From Paracoccaceae bacterium Fryx2 (GTDB lineage: Bacteria > Pseudomonadota > Alphaproteobacteria > Rhodobacterales > Rhodobacteraceae), in contig JAVSGI010000005.1 of assembly GCA_032334235.1 (NCBI GenBank), positions 248,001-312,000 of the forward strand: a stretch of DNA of 64,000 nt, read 5' to 3'. A model generated the notes under the pieces. That model made no database searches. It was not told the DNA's origin and worked only from the letters and a program-made list of their open reading frames with translations. The position numbers and the translations under genes are program-made. Of this stretch, positions 24,702-32,905 are shown piece after piece; the first letter of the stretch is position 1; each line of letters opens with the position of its first letter.

Positions 24702-25061
24702 CTAGCGGGGCTTGCAGAACAGCTCGTAAACCATGCCGATGGCATGAACCACCTTGGGGTCCTGGATCGAGTAGAAGATCGTCTTGCCGTCACGCCGGCA
24801 ACTGACCAGACCCTCCAGCCGCAGCCGCGCCAGCTGCTGGCTGACGGCCGCCTGCCGCGACGACAGCAGCAGCTCCAGTTCCGTCACCGATTTCTCGCCC
24901 GACTGCAGATGGCACAGGATCATCAGCCGCCCCTCGTGCGCCAGCGCCTTGAGAAAGGCCGCCGCCGCCGTGGCCTGCTGCATCATCTCTTCCGCCGTCA
25001 GCGTCGTGCATTGTGCAGCGTCGTCTTCCGTCGGATGCTGGTCGAACGTGTCAAGGGACAT
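24702..25061 (-). CDS. SqrR/BigR-type ArsR-family persulfide-sensing repressor
   Basis: 119 residues. Winged helix with ALAHEGRLMILCHLQSGEKSV and the recognition helix SSRQAAVSQQLARLRLEGLV. Cys18, Cys50 and Cys116 keep spacings of 32 and 66, which match Cys9, Cys41 and Cys107 of Rhodobacter capsulatus SqrR as I know that protein. Cys50 and Cys116 would form the polysulfide link that releases DNA. The usual targets are sulfide:quinone reductase and related genes; none is adjacent. The neighbouring flavin reductase is a possible but unproven target. Cys88 is an additional cysteine. Confidence 0.87.
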   Translation of the reverse strand: MSLDTFDQHPTEDDAAQCTTLTAEEMMQQATAAAAFLKALAHEGRLMILCHLQSGEKSVTELELLLSSRQAAVSQQLARLRLEGLVSCRRDGKTIFYSIQDPKVVHAIGMVYELFCKPR

Positions 25062-25208
25062 TGCCCGCCTCCTGCCTCTGGCCGATGAATATCACGGTTC
25101 CGCGGCAGATGCGAGCGGCACGCCCCGCCCCGCCCCGCAAGCGGCGATCCTGGCGGGCCGCAGCGGGCGCAGTGCCGCAGAAAGCGGCAGCCCGCAGACC
25201 CGCCCCGT

Positions 25209-25703
25209 TCAGTCCGCCACGAAACCGCCGAAGGCGCCCTGGCTGAACACCAGCGGGCTGCCCGCGCTGCAGGTGGCACGCAGCACCCGCCCGACCACGA
25301 TCAGATGGTCGCCGCCCTCATGCGTGGCATGTTGCACGCAGTCGAACCGCGCCAGCGCCCCGGCCAGCACCGGCACCCCCTCGGGCGTCACGGCGTGGTC
25401 GAGCCCGTCGAACCCGGCCCCGCCGCGCACGAACCGGTTGCACAGCCCGGTCTGCCCGGCCGCGATGACGTGAATGGTGAAATGCCGCGCCTCGGCAAAG
25501 ACCGCAAAGCGGCCGGAGGCTCGCGCAGGCGACCAAAGCACCAGCGGCGGGTCGAGCGAGACCGAGGCAAAGCTGTTGGCGGTGAAGCCCACCGGCCCCC
25601 CGGGCCCGGCGGCGGTGATCACCGTCACGCCGGTGGCAAAGCGGCCCAGCGCATCGCGAAAGGCCCGCGGGTCGTCATGGGGCAGAAAGGGTGTCTCGGT
25701 CAT
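25209..25703 (-). CDS. Flavin reductase-like FMN-binding protein
   Basis: 164 residues from ATG 25703 with GGAGG 5 nt upstream. [30 protein letters not shown] and the C-terminal [11 protein letters not shown] are the flavin reductase (HpaC/FRP-like) split-barrel pattern. It probably supplies reduced FMN/FAD to a monooxygenase, but no monooxygenase gene is adjacent, so the partner is unknown. Upstream in-frame starts exist (ATG 25721) but have weaker ribosome sites. Confidence 0.85.
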   Translation of the reverse strand: MTETPFLPHDDPRAFRDALGRFATGVTVITAAGPGGPVGFTANSFASVSLDPPLVLWSPARASGRFAVFAEARHFTIHVIAAGQTGLCNRFVRGGAGFDGLDHAVTPEGVPVLAGALARFDCVQHATHEGGDHLIVVGRVLRATCSAGSPLVFSQGAFGGFVAD

Positions 25704-25828
25704 CGCGCCTCCATCCGGCATCAGCGCCCCGCGCGGCCCTCTCAGATCACGTCTCGCGCCCCGGCGCCACCCCGCGCCGTGCCGCAGGACCGCAGCACCC
25801 CCCCGCCGCGCTTCGACCCGCCACACAC

Positions 25829-25889
25829 GATTTTTCTACGAAAAATCAGGCGCCCGGGCTCTCGGGTTCCGATTTTTCGTAGAAAAATC
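25829..25889. repeat. Inverted pair of 19-bp palindromes, copy 1
   Basis: GATTTTTCTACGAAAAATC (25829-25847) and its exact reverse complement (25871-25889) are separated by 23 bp. Each half is itself a hairpin (8-bp stem, 3-nt loop). The identical pair recurs at 45668-45740. Both copies flank gene ends or starts. Possible bidirectional terminator or a structural repeat. The A/T-rich units stand out in the GC-rich surroundings. Confidence 0.9.
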
Positions 25890-25909
25890 GCGCGCCCCGG
25901 CCGGTCGCG

Positions 25910-25938
25910 CTGTCACGAAAGTTTCAGATTTCCGTGAC
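25910..25938 (+). promoter_or_regulatory. Pho-box-like direct repeat upstream of phnC
   Basis: CTGTCAC-GAAA-GTTTCAG-ATTT-CCGTGAC forms three 7-bp units with 4-bp spacers and 11-bp period, the architecture bound by PhoB. The first 17 bases are identical to the site at 32803 near phnF/phnG. It lies 53 bp before the phnC start. Suggests phosphate-starvation control of phosphonate import. Confidence 0.7.
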
Positions 25939-25990
25939 CTCCGCGTCGCAGCGGCCTCCTATCACCGCCCCGAACACGAAGGGGTCGCCG

Positions 25991-26803
25991 ATGTTGCTGC
26001 AAGTGGAAAACGTGACCCGGATGTTCGGTGCGAAAGCCGCCGTGGACCGGATCGGCTTCACGGTCGATCAGCCCGCATTCGTGGGCATCATCGGCCGTTC
26101 GGGGGCGGGGAAATCGACCTTCCTGCGCCTGATGAACCGCCTGACCGACGCGACCTCGGGCCGCATCCTGGTCGATGGCACCGACGTGCTGGCGTTGAAG
26201 GGGGCGGAAATGCGCGCCTGGCAGGGCCGCTGCGCGATGATCTTCCAGCAGTTCAATCTGGTGCCGCGGATGGACGTGGCCTCGAACGTCATGCACGGCG
26301 TGCTGAACCGCCGGTCCACCCTTGCCACCCTGTTCAACCTCTGGCCGCGCTCCGACATCCTGCGCGCGCTCGACATCCTCGACCGTCTGGGCATCGCCGA
26401 GCAGGCCCCCAAGCGGGCCGAGGCGCTGTCGGGCGGCCAGCAGCAGCGCGTCGCCATCGCCCGCGCCCTCATGCAGGACCCCCGCATCATCCTGGCCGAT
26501 GAACCCATCGCCAGCCTCGACCCGATGAACGCCCAGATCGTGATGGATGCCCTCAAGCGCATCAACGTCGAGGACGGCCGCATGGTGATCGCCAACCTGC
26601 ACACGCTCGACACCGCGCGGCGCTACTGCGACCGGGTGATCGGGATGCGCGACGGCCGCATCGTGTTCGACGGCACGCCCGCGCAGCTGACCACCGGGGC
26701 GGCCCGCGACATCTACGGCGCCGACGCCAGCTTCTCGGAAGCCGCCACCTCCACTTCCATCGACACGCTCGACGACGCCTACGCCGAGACGCTGCTCGCC
26801 TGA
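25991..26803 (+). CDS. phnC: Phosphonate ABC transporter ATP-binding protein PhnC
   Basis: 270 residues from ATG 25991. Walker A GRSGAGKS (35-42), signature LSGGQQQR, Walker B IILADEP followed by IASLDP. The phrase [30 protein letters not shown] is typical of PhnC. First gene of phnC-phnD-phnE-phnE. The start follows AAGGGG; an upstream in-frame ATG at 25934 would sit in the Pho-box region and is rejected. Confidence 0.96.
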   Translation: MLLQVENVTRMFGAKAAVDRIGFTVDQPAFVGIIGRSGAGKSTFLRLMNRLTDATSGRILVDGTDVLALKGAEMRAWQGRCAMIFQQFNLVPRMDVASNVMHGVLNRRSTLATLFNLWPRSDILRALDILDRLGIAEQAPKRAEALSGGQQQRVAIARALMQDPRIILADEPIASLDPMNAQIVMDALKRINVEDGRMVIANLHTLDTARRYCDRVIGMRDGRIVFDGTPAQLTTGAARDIYGADASFSEAATSTSIDTLDDAYAETLLA

Positions 26804-26846
26804 CGTTCCCCGGCCCCCTTGCGGGCCATCCAACACGGAGACCACG

Positions 26847-27749
26847 ATGAAAACGCTGCTTGCCGCCCTTGTTGCCACCACCGCCCTGTCCGGCGCCGCC
26901 GTCGCGCAGGAGATCACCCAGTTCAACATCGGCCTCCTGGGCGGCGAGAACGCCCAGGACCGGATGACCTCGAACGAATGCCTGCGCAAATATGCCGAGG
27001 AAGCCCTTGGCGTGCCGGTCAAGCTGTTCACCCCCGCCGACTATGACGGCGTGATCCAGGGCCTGCTGGGCGGGACGATCGACATGGCCTGGCTTGGCGC
27101 CTCGGCCTATGCCAAGGCCTACCTCACCGACCCGGAATCGGTCGAGCCGGCGCTGGTCAAGACCAACCTCGACGGGTCCTTCACCTATTACTCGATCGGT
27201 TTTGCCCGCAAGGACAAGGGCATCGCCAGCCTGGCCGACATGAAGGGCAAGGTCTTCGCCTTCGGCGACCCCAACTCCACCTCGGGCTACCTGATCCCCG
27301 CAGTCGAGATTCCGGCCGAGATCGGCGCCACGATGGAGTCGGGCGACTACTTCGGTGAAGTCCGCTTCGTCGGCGGCCATGAACAGACCATCGTTGCCGT
27401 CGCCAACGGCGATGTCGATGCCGGCGTCACCTGGGCCGACGGTCAGGGCAACTGGGAAGACGGCTACAACTCGGGCGCGCTGCGCAAGGCGGTCGATTCC
27501 GGTCTGGTCGACATGAACGACATCGTCGAGATCTGGAAATCCAAGCCGATCCCGGAAGGCCCGGTCACGCTGCGCAAGTCGCTGCCCGCCGATGTTAAGG
27601 CCAAGATGATCGACCTGGTGCAGGGCCTGCACGCCCGCGACAAGGATTGCGCCTATGGCGTGGCCGCGGGCGAGACCGCCGGCTTCTTCCCCGTCACCCA
27701 TGACGCCTACGAGACGATGATCGCGCTGCGCAAGTCGCAGTCGAACTGA
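26847..27749 (+). CDS. phnD: Periplasmic phosphonate-binding protein PhnD
   Basis: 300 residues, ATG 26847 after CGGAG. The signal peptide MKTLLAALVATTALSGAAVA is followed by the mature solute-binding domain. FNIGLLGGENAQDRM, TPADYDGVIQGLLGGTIDMAWLGASAYAKAY and YSIGFARKDKGI are conserved PhnD segments around the phosphonate pocket. It hands substrate to the two PhnE permeases. A strong hairpin follows its stop, likely stabilising phnCD message. Confidence 0.96.
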   Translation: MKTLLAALVATTALSGAAVAQEITQFNIGLLGGENAQDRMTSNECLRKYAEEALGVPVKLFTPADYDGVIQGLLGGTIDMAWLGASAYAKAYLTDPESVEPALVKTNLDGSFTYYSIGFARKDKGIASLADMKGKVFAFGDPNSTSGYLIPAVEIPAEIGATMESGDYFGEVRFVGGHEQTIVAVANGDVDAGVTWADGQGNWEDGYNSGALRKAVDSGLVDMNDIVEIWKSKPIPEGPVTLRKSLPADVKAKMIDLVQGLHARDKDCAYGVAAGETAGFFPVTHDAYETMIALRKSQSN

Positions 27750-27762
27750 TTTCACCAGCATC

Positions 27763-27794
27763 CGGGCGGGGGGGGCCGCGCGCACCCCCGCCCG
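27763..27794 (+). promoter_or_regulatory. GC hairpin between phnD and phnE
   Basis: CGGGCGGGGG and CCCCCGCCCG form a perfect 10-bp stem with a 12-nt loop. No long T-run follows, only TTTC. Placement after the binding-protein gene is the usual site for a 3'-end stabilising or attenuating stem-loop, giving more PhnD than permease. Confidence 0.6.
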
Positions 27795-27818
27795 TTTCAT
27801 TGCCCGGAATTCCCCCGC

Positions 27819-28679
27819 ATGACCGACCTGCCTGCCCCCGCCGCCCGCACGGGCCTGCGTGACAGCTATCTGGCCCAGATCCGGCGCAAGCGGATGTATG
27901 GCGGCATCCTGATCGTGCTGTTCGTCGCGATCCTGGCCTCGGGGTTCAGGCTGGCCGACGACCGCAACGCGGGCGGCTTCTTCGACGGCCTGCACCAGGT
28001 GTTCGACTTCCCGGCCGAGGTGGTCTCGGAGGCCTTCGCCAAGCGCGCCAACCTGCCCGCGCTGGCCTGGGAGTTTCTGCCCTCGCTGATCGAGACGGTG
28101 AACATCGCCGCCGTGTCCACCCTGATCGGCGCGATGGCCGGGGCGGTGCTGGCGCTTCTTTCCACCCGCGGCCTTGCCCGCTTCCCCCGCCTGATCCCGC
28201 TGTTCCGCCGCAGCATGGACGCGATGCGCGCCATTCCCGAAATCGTCATCGCGCTGGTGCTGATCTACATCCTTGGCGGCGGCCCGGTGCCCGCGATGAT
28301 CGCCATCGCGATCCACACCACCGGCGCCCTTGGCAAGCTGTTTTCCGAAGTGGCCGAGAATGCCGACCTCAAGCCGGTCGAGGGCCTGACCTCGGTCGGC
28401 GCAGGCTGGACACAGCGGATGTGGCTCGGCGTCCTGCCGCAGGTCGCGCCGAACTGGCTCAGCTATGCCCTGCTGCGCTTCGAGATCAACATCCGCGCCT
28501 CGTCGATCCTCGGCTTCGTCGGGTCGGGCGGCATCGGCTACGACCTCAAGACCGCGATGCAATGGGGGCAGGGCAGATACGATCAGGTCATCGCGATCTT
28601 CCTCTTGCTGTTCTTCACCATCGTGCTCGTCGACCAGATTTCCGGGCACTTCCGCAACCGTCTGGTGAAGGGGCACTGA
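27819..28679 (+). CDS. phnE: Phosphonate ABC transporter permease PhnE (1)
   Basis: 286 residues with about six membrane helices. The permease EAA-type loop is EVAENADLKPVEGLTSVGAGWTQRMWLGVLPQVAP. IRASSILGFVGSGGIGYDLKTAM is the conserved C-terminal PhnE segment. It ends 2 bp before the second phnE. Two consecutive PhnE permeases are common in alphaproteobacterial phosphonate importers. Confidence 0.95.
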   Translation: MTDLPAPAARTGLRDSYLAQIRRKRMYGGILIVLFVAILASGFRLADDRNAGGFFDGLHQVFDFPAEVVSEAFAKRANLPALAWEFLPSLIETVNIAAVSTLIGAMAGAVLALLSTRGLARFPRLIPLFRRSMDAMRAIPEIVIALVLIYILGGGPVPAMIAIAIHTTGALGKLFSEVAENADLKPVEGLTSVGAGWTQRMWLGVLPQVAPNWLSYALLRFEINIRASSILGFVGSGGIGYDLKTAMQWGQGRYDQVIAIFLLLFFTIVLVDQISGHFRNRLVKGH

Positions 28680-28681
28680 CC

Positions 28682-30019
28682 ATGGCGCTGACCGACAGCA
28701 CGACCCTGCAGGCCGAGATGACGGCGCGCTTTGCCCGCAAGCGGCTGGTGGCCTTCGCGGTGCCCGGGGTGATCCTGCTTTACCTCGCCTACATCTTCTT
28801 CGCCTTCGACCTGCCCGGCCTTGCCGACCGCGCCCGGCTCGACAATGCCCGCATCCTTCTGTCGGATTTCTGGTCCTACAAGACCCACGTCACCCGCGAC
28901 AACCGCAGCGGCGAGGTGACCGTGGCGATCGAGGGCGAATCCAAGGGCACCTATCCGCCCGGCCGCCTGCCCGACTGGGTGACGCAGACGCCGGAAACCA
29001 CGGTGATCGACCTCGGCGCCGGGCACCTCGTGGTGTTCGACGCGGCCGGGGCGCATTACACCTTGCCCGGTTACGGCCTGATCGACATCCGCCCGCAGAC
29101 CGGCGGGCTGGCGCTTTCCCTGCCGCCCGGCCCGGTGCCCGGTTTCATCAACGCCTCCGACACCCGCGTTTCGGTCACGACCGGCCGGGGCCGCTTCAGC
29201 ATGACCCGCAACCGGACCGAGGTGTTCCGCTACCAGACGGGGTGGGAGCTGTTCTTCTTCACCCTCGACAGCCCGTTCTCGGGCCGGGCCCCGGGCGAGC
29301 TTGCCGCCCTTGCCCTCTCGGGTGACCGGCTCGACCCGGCGCGCAGCAACCTCGCGGGCATGGTGCATGATGTCTGGACCAACGCGATGTGGCGGCACGG
29401 TGACGTGGTCTGGGCGCTGTTCGAAACCGTGCTGATGGCCTTTCTCGGCACCATGGGCGCGGCGATCATTGCCCTGCCGCTGGCATTCATGGCGGCGCGC
29501 AACGTCGGGCGCAGCCTTGCGCTGCGCTTCGGCCTGCGCCGCCTGTTCGACTTCCTGCGCGGGGTTGACGGGCTGATCTGGACCATCATCCTCAGCCGCG
29601 CCTTCGGGCCGGGGCCGATGACCGGCGCGCTGGCGATCCTGCTCACCGACACCGGGTCTTTCGGCAAGATGTTCTCCGAGGCGGTGGAAAACATCGACAC
29701 CGGCCAGGTCGAGGGCATCCAGTCCACCGGCGCCAACGCCCTGCAACGCGCCCGCTTCGGCATCATCCCCCAGATCACCCCGGTCCTGCTCAGCCAGGTG
29801 CTCTACTACCTCGAATCCAACACCCGCTCCGCCACGGTGATCGGCGCCATCGTCGGCGGCGGCATCGGCCTCCTGCTGACCCAGGCCATCGCCACCCAGA
29901 AGGACTGGGAGGAGGTCAGCTACTACATGATCCTGATCGTGCTGATGGTCATGGCGATGGACACCCTGTCGGGCTGGCTGCGCGCCCGGCTGATCAAGGG
30001 CGATGGCGGCGGGCACTAG
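28682..30019 (+). CDS. phnE: Phosphonate ABC transporter permease PhnE (2), long form
   Basis: 445 residues from ATG 28682. One N-terminal helix (about 20-41) is followed by a roughly 190-residue beta-rich, mostly extracytoplasmic insertion (about 42-230). The permease domain follows, with loop EAVENIDTGQVEGIQSTGANALQRARFGIIPQ and ending RSATVIGAIVGGGIGLLL. Such long PhnE partners are known in rhizobia and roseobacters. Last gene of the import operon; a new promoter region follows. Confidence 0.94.
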   Translation: MALTDSTTLQAEMTARFARKRLVAFAVPGVILLYLAYIFFAFDLPGLADRARLDNARILLSDFWSYKTHVTRDNRSGEVTVAIEGESKGTYPPGRLPDWVTQTPETTVIDLGAGHLVVFDAAGAHYTLPGYGLIDIRPQTGGLALSLPPGPVPGFINASDTRVSVTTGRGRFSMTRNRTEVFRYQTGWELFFFTLDSPFSGRAPGELAALALSGDRLDPARSNLAGMVHDVWTNAMWRHGDVVWALFETVLMAFLGTMGAAIIALPLAFMAARNVGRSLALRFGLRRLFDFLRGVDGLIWTIILSRAFGPGPMTGALAILLTDTGSFGKMFSEAVENIDTGQVEGIQSTGANALQRARFGIIPQITPVLLSQVLYYLESNTRSATVIGAIVGGGIGLLLTQAIATQKDWEEVSYYMILIVLMVMAMDTLSGWLRARLIKGDGGGH

Positions 30020-30038
30020 CGCGGTGCCGGGCAAAAGG

Positions 30039-30067
30039 TTGACGAAACCTTGACGAAATCCTGAAAG
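30039..30067. promoter_or_regulatory. 11-bp-period repeats, Pho-box-like, before the transferase gene
   Basis: Read on the minus strand, CTTTCAG-GATT-TCGTCAA-GGTT-TCGTCAA gives three 7-bp units with 4-bp spacers and a conserved TCA in each. It lies 64 bp before the transferase start. The orientation is opposite to that gene, which weakens the Pho-box reading. The direct repeats (TTGACGAAA twice) are certain. Confidence 0.5.
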
Positions 30068-30130
30068 TGACGTTAAATCATAGGCATAGCCTGCCTTTCA
30101 CGCGTGAAAACCCCGTTGCAGGAAGACCCG

Positions 30131-30747
30131 ATGCCCAGACTTTCCGCCGAAACCCCGTTCTTCCATCCCGATTGCGAGATCACCGGCTCCGACTTCGGCG
30201 CCTTCGTGGAAATCGGCCGCGGCGCCCGCGTCGCCCATTCGAGCTTCGAGGACTATTCCTACTGCGACCGCTACGCCGACATCGCCAACACGACGGTCGG
30301 CAAGTTCGCCAACATCGCCGCCTTCACCCGGATCGGCCCGACCGACCACCCGATGGGCAACGCCAGCCTCCACCATTTCCTCTACCGCTCCGAGATGTAT
30401 TGGGACGACGCCGACCCCGACGCCGCCTTCTTCCGCCACCGCCAGTCCCGCCGCGTCACCCTCGGCCCCGACTGCTGGATCGGCCACGGCGCCATCATCC
30501 GCCCCGAGGTCACCGTCGGCGCGGGCGCCGTGGTGGGGGCAGGCGCCGTCGTCACCCGCGATGTCGCCCCCTACCAGATCGTGACCGGCATTCCCGCCAC
30601 CCCGCTCCGCGACCGCTTCCCCCCGCCATCGCCGAACGCCTGCTGGCGATGTCCTGGTGGGACTGGCCGCACGACCGGCTGCGCGCCGCCTTGCCCGCCT
30701 TCCGCAGCCTGCCCGCCGAGGCGTTCCTCGACGCATTTGGCGGCTGA
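30131..30747 (+). pseudogene. Phosphonate-metabolism hexapeptide transferase, frameshifted
   Basis: Left-handed beta-helix acetyltransferase of the phosphonate-associated DapH/GlmU-like type. From ATG 30131 the frame reads MPRLSAETPFFHPDCEITGS through the hexapeptide region to IVTGIPATPLRDRF near 30619. The natural C-terminus (AIAERLLAMSWWDWPHDRLR, ending DAFGG at 30747) is in the -1 frame. The shift is in a six-C run, 30619-30624; one more C would restore a 205-residue protein. It may be a true mutation, a sequencing error or slippage. The unshifted frame runs on meaninglessly for over 1 kb. Confidence 0.85.
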
Positions 30748-30754
30748 TCCCGCG

Positions 30755-30793
30755 CTTTCATCTTTGCCCAAATATCCCCGCCGGAGGCTCCGC
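30755..30793. repeat. Dispersed intergenic hairpin element, copy 2
   Basis: A pyrimidine tract followed by ATATCCCCGCCGGAGGC, the inverse of the element at 3106-3145, with a 21-bp identical core. It lies between the converging transferase and PhnM-like genes, a position suited to termination. Confidence 0.75.
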
Positions 30794-30821
30794 CGCCCGA
30801 CCCCCGCACCGGCTTCCGGCG

Positions 30822-32003
30822 TTATTCCGCCGCCATCCGCATCGGCTGCGGCTGGCTCAGGAACCGCCGTCCGGCCTCGCCTGCCAGATAGGAAAGCCGC
30901 CCGCCGCAGATCGTGGCCTCGACCTCGCGCGTGTCGGCGCGCATCACCACCAGATCGGCGCGCAGGCCGGGGGTCAGGCGGCCGCGGTCGGGCAGGCGCA
31001 GGATCTCGGCCGGGTTGGCCGACAGCATCGCCCATGCCTCGGGCAGCGTCGCCAGCCCGCGATCCACCAGCGCCAGCGCGGCCCGCACCAGCGCGGGCAC
31101 CTGACCGTCCGAGACCAGCGCGTCGCACAGGCCCTCGGCAATCAGGTCGCAGGCCGCCACCGAACCCGCCGGGCCGCGCGCCCCCAGCACGGCCGGCGCG
31201 CCGAGGATCACCGGGCTCATCATCGCGTGGGCGGCGGCGGCGGCGCGGCGGGTGGCGGGGAAGGCCGCGATCCGGGCGCCGATCATCGAATAGCGTTCGC
31301 GGGTCTCGCCGTCGGGGTCGCCCTTGCTGCCGTAAAGCACGCCCAGCGCATCGAAGGCCTCGGCCAGCGTGCACAGGTGTCGCGGCACGTCGCGGCCGCG
31401 GGCGCGGGCGGCGTCGAGCGCGGCCGACAGATCGGACACGTCTTGCCCGAGGCCGGCCGCAAGGGCTGCGAACAGGGCCGGCCGGGCGTGGCGGGTTTCG
31501 GCGGCCGCTTCCAGCCGGTCTGCGAACAGCACATAGCCGACCCGGTGCCGCTGCACCGCCGCGATCAGCCGCGCCCCGGACCCGACCAGATGGGTTTCCG
31601 CCCGGATCATCACCCGCAGATCGGTCAGCGCCTGCAGGCGGTGGCGGTCAAGCGCCACCAGCAGCGCCTCGGCGGCGTCGGGGCTGCGCAGGCCGCCCTC
31701 CCAGCTCCAGCCCTGGGCAAGAAAGGCGGTGGTCAGCCCATGCGCCGCCGCCTCGCGATCCGCCGCCGCAAGCGCCGCGTTCAGCGGCACCGCAGCCCCG
31801 GCGCGCGGCGCGATGTGGTGTTCCATCCCGTCGCCGTGCAGGTCGATGATGCCGGGAAGGATCAGGAAGCCGGTCAGATCGACCTCGGGCAGCGGCCCGC
31901 GGGTGATCCGGCCATCTGCGATGGCAATCGAGCGGCGCTGCAATTCGCCGTCGCGCAGGATCTCTGCGCCGGTCAGACGCAGCGGGGGCAAGATCGGGGT
32001 CAT
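30822..32003 (-). CDS. PhnM-like amidohydrolase paralogue
   Basis: 393 residues from ATG 32003. It has the amidohydrolase start LPGIIDLHGDGMEHHIAPR, equivalent to LPGLVELHTDNLERHIEPR of the main PhnM at 39774, and the C-terminal strand region PGLRADLVVMRADTREVEATICGGRL. PhnM hydrolyses ribose-1-phosphonate-5-triphosphate to the 5-phosphate. The two copies are strongly diverged, and the central parts differ. Metal-binding details should decide whether it is active on the same substrate. It is co-directional with phnF, 79 bp downstream of it. Confidence 0.82.
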   Translation of the reverse strand: MTPILPPLRLTGAEILRDGELQRRSIAIADGRITRGPLPEVDLTGFLILPGIIDLHGDGMEHHIAPRAGAAVPLNAALAAADREAAAHGLTTAFLAQGWSWEGGLRSPDAAEALLVALDRHRLQALTDLRVMIRAETHLVGSGARLIAAVQRHRVGYVLFADRLEAAAETRHARPALFAALAAGLGQDVSDLSAALDAARARGRDVPRHLCTLAEAFDALGVLYGSKGDPDGETRERYSMIGARIAAFPATRRAAAAAHAMMSPVILGAPAVLGARGPAGSVAACDLIAEGLCDALVSDGQVPALVRAALALVDRGLATLPEAWAMLSANPAEILRLPDRGRLTPGLRADLVVMRADTREVEATICGGRLSYLAGEAGRRFLSQPQPMRMAAE

Positions 32004-32082
32004 GGGATGTCCCGGTTGTTGGCTGACCCATGGATTACAGGGCATCTGTATCGGCGGTGTGACATCATGACCGGCGGTGGGG

Positions 32083-32793
32083 TCAATCAGGGCAGACCGT
32101 CAGCGTCACGCGGTCGCCCGCGAACCAGGTCAGCCCGTATTCCACCGCCACCCCCGCGGCATCGACATTGACCGCCTCGCTGCGCAGCAGGGCGGCGCCG
32201 TCGGGCAGGCGCAGCAGGGCGGCGCGGGTGCCGTGCGCCAGTTCGGCCGTGAGCCGGGTCGAGGCGCGGGTGTAGTCGGCCACCCCGGCCGCCGCCAGCG
32301 CCGCCGTGACCGACGGGTTGTCGCGCAGCGCCAGCGGCAAGTCTGGGAAGCGTGCGGCGGGAAACACCGAGCGGAAGGCGGCGATCGGCAGCCCGTCGGC
32401 CAGCGAGATCCCTTCGCAGACATGCACGGCCGCCGCCTCGGGCAACCCCAGCGCCTGCGACTCGCGTGCGTCGGCGTGCCGGGTTTCGAGCGCCAGCAAC
32501 TGCCGCGACGGGCTGCGCCCCGAGGCCAGCAGGTTCTGGTGAAACCGCACCCGTCGCCCGATGGGATAGTCGGTCGGGCGGGCGGCGACAAACACCCCCG
32601 CGCCGCGCCGCGCGTGGACCAGCCCCGCCGCCGCGAGATCGGCCAGCGCGGCGCGCACCGTGTGGCGGTTGACGCCGAAGCGGGCGGCCAGCAGCGCCTC
32701 GGTCGGCAGGCGGTCGCCCGGGCGGTAGTGACCGGCGGCGATCTCGGCCGTCAGGGTTTCGGCGATGGAGCGCCAGAGGGTCGGGCGGGGCAG
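32083..32793 (-). CDS. phnF: GntR-family phosphonate regulator PhnF, apparent CTG start
   Basis: 236 residues. The winged helix (LWRSIAETLTAEIAAGHYRP...LPTEALLAARFGVNRHTVRAAL) is followed by a UTRA ligand domain. The conserved N-terminus lies upstream of every ATG, GTG or TTG in this frame before the stop at 32808-32806. The only initiation-like codon is CTG at 32793, with a perfect AGGAGG 5 nt upstream. That gives a protein starting (M)PRPTLWRSIAET, as in the family. A conventional GTG at 32658 would delete the DNA-binding helices. Divergent from phnG and probably represses the phn genes. Confidence 0.85.
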   Translation of the reverse strand: MPRPTLWRSIAETLTAEIAAGHYRPGDRLPTEALLAARFGVNRHTVRAALADLAAAGLVHARRGAGVFVAARPTDYPIGRRVRFHQNLLASGRSPSRQLLALETRHADARESQALGLPEAAAVHVCEGISLADGLPIAAFRSVFPAARFPDLPLALRDNPSVTAALAAAGVADYTRASTRLTAELAHGTRAALLRLPDGAALLRSEAVNVDAAGVAVEYGLTWFAGDRVTLTVCPD

Positions 32794-32802
32794 GGCGGCC
32801 TC

Positions 32803-32820
32803 CTGTCACGAAAGTTTCAC
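32803..32820 (+). promoter_or_regulatory. Pho-box-like site between phnF and phnG
   Basis: CTGTCACGAAAGTTTCAC has two 7-bp units spaced by GAAA with 11-bp period. It is identical over 17 bases to the site upstream of phnC. It lies 86 bp before phnG and touches the phnF ribosome site. Confidence 0.68.
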
Positions 32821-32860
32821 GGGTTCGGGGTTGCGTTGCGGGGGCTGGGGCGCTATGGAT

Positions 32861-32888
32861 TTGTCTAGTTGTATAGATAAATCGACAA
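32861..32888 (+). promoter_or_regulatory. Candidate PhnF operator in front of phnG
   Basis: TTGTCTAGTTGTATAGATAA contains a TCTA-N6-TAGA inverted repeat and two direct TTGTNTAG octamers. An outer TTGTC/GACAA pair spans 32861-32888. GntR/HutC-type regulators bind such sites. It ends 17 bp before the phnG start, so binding would block transcription of phnGHIJK. Confidence 0.55.
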
Positions 32889-32905
32889 CCCCGCAAGGTG
32901 TCCAG

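Noticed and set aside
30131-31849. A 573-residue fusion beginning with the hexapeptide transferase
   Set aside because: After the C-run the frame is nonsense Pro/Arg sequence running antisense to the PhnM-like gene. The true C-terminus is found in the -1 frame.
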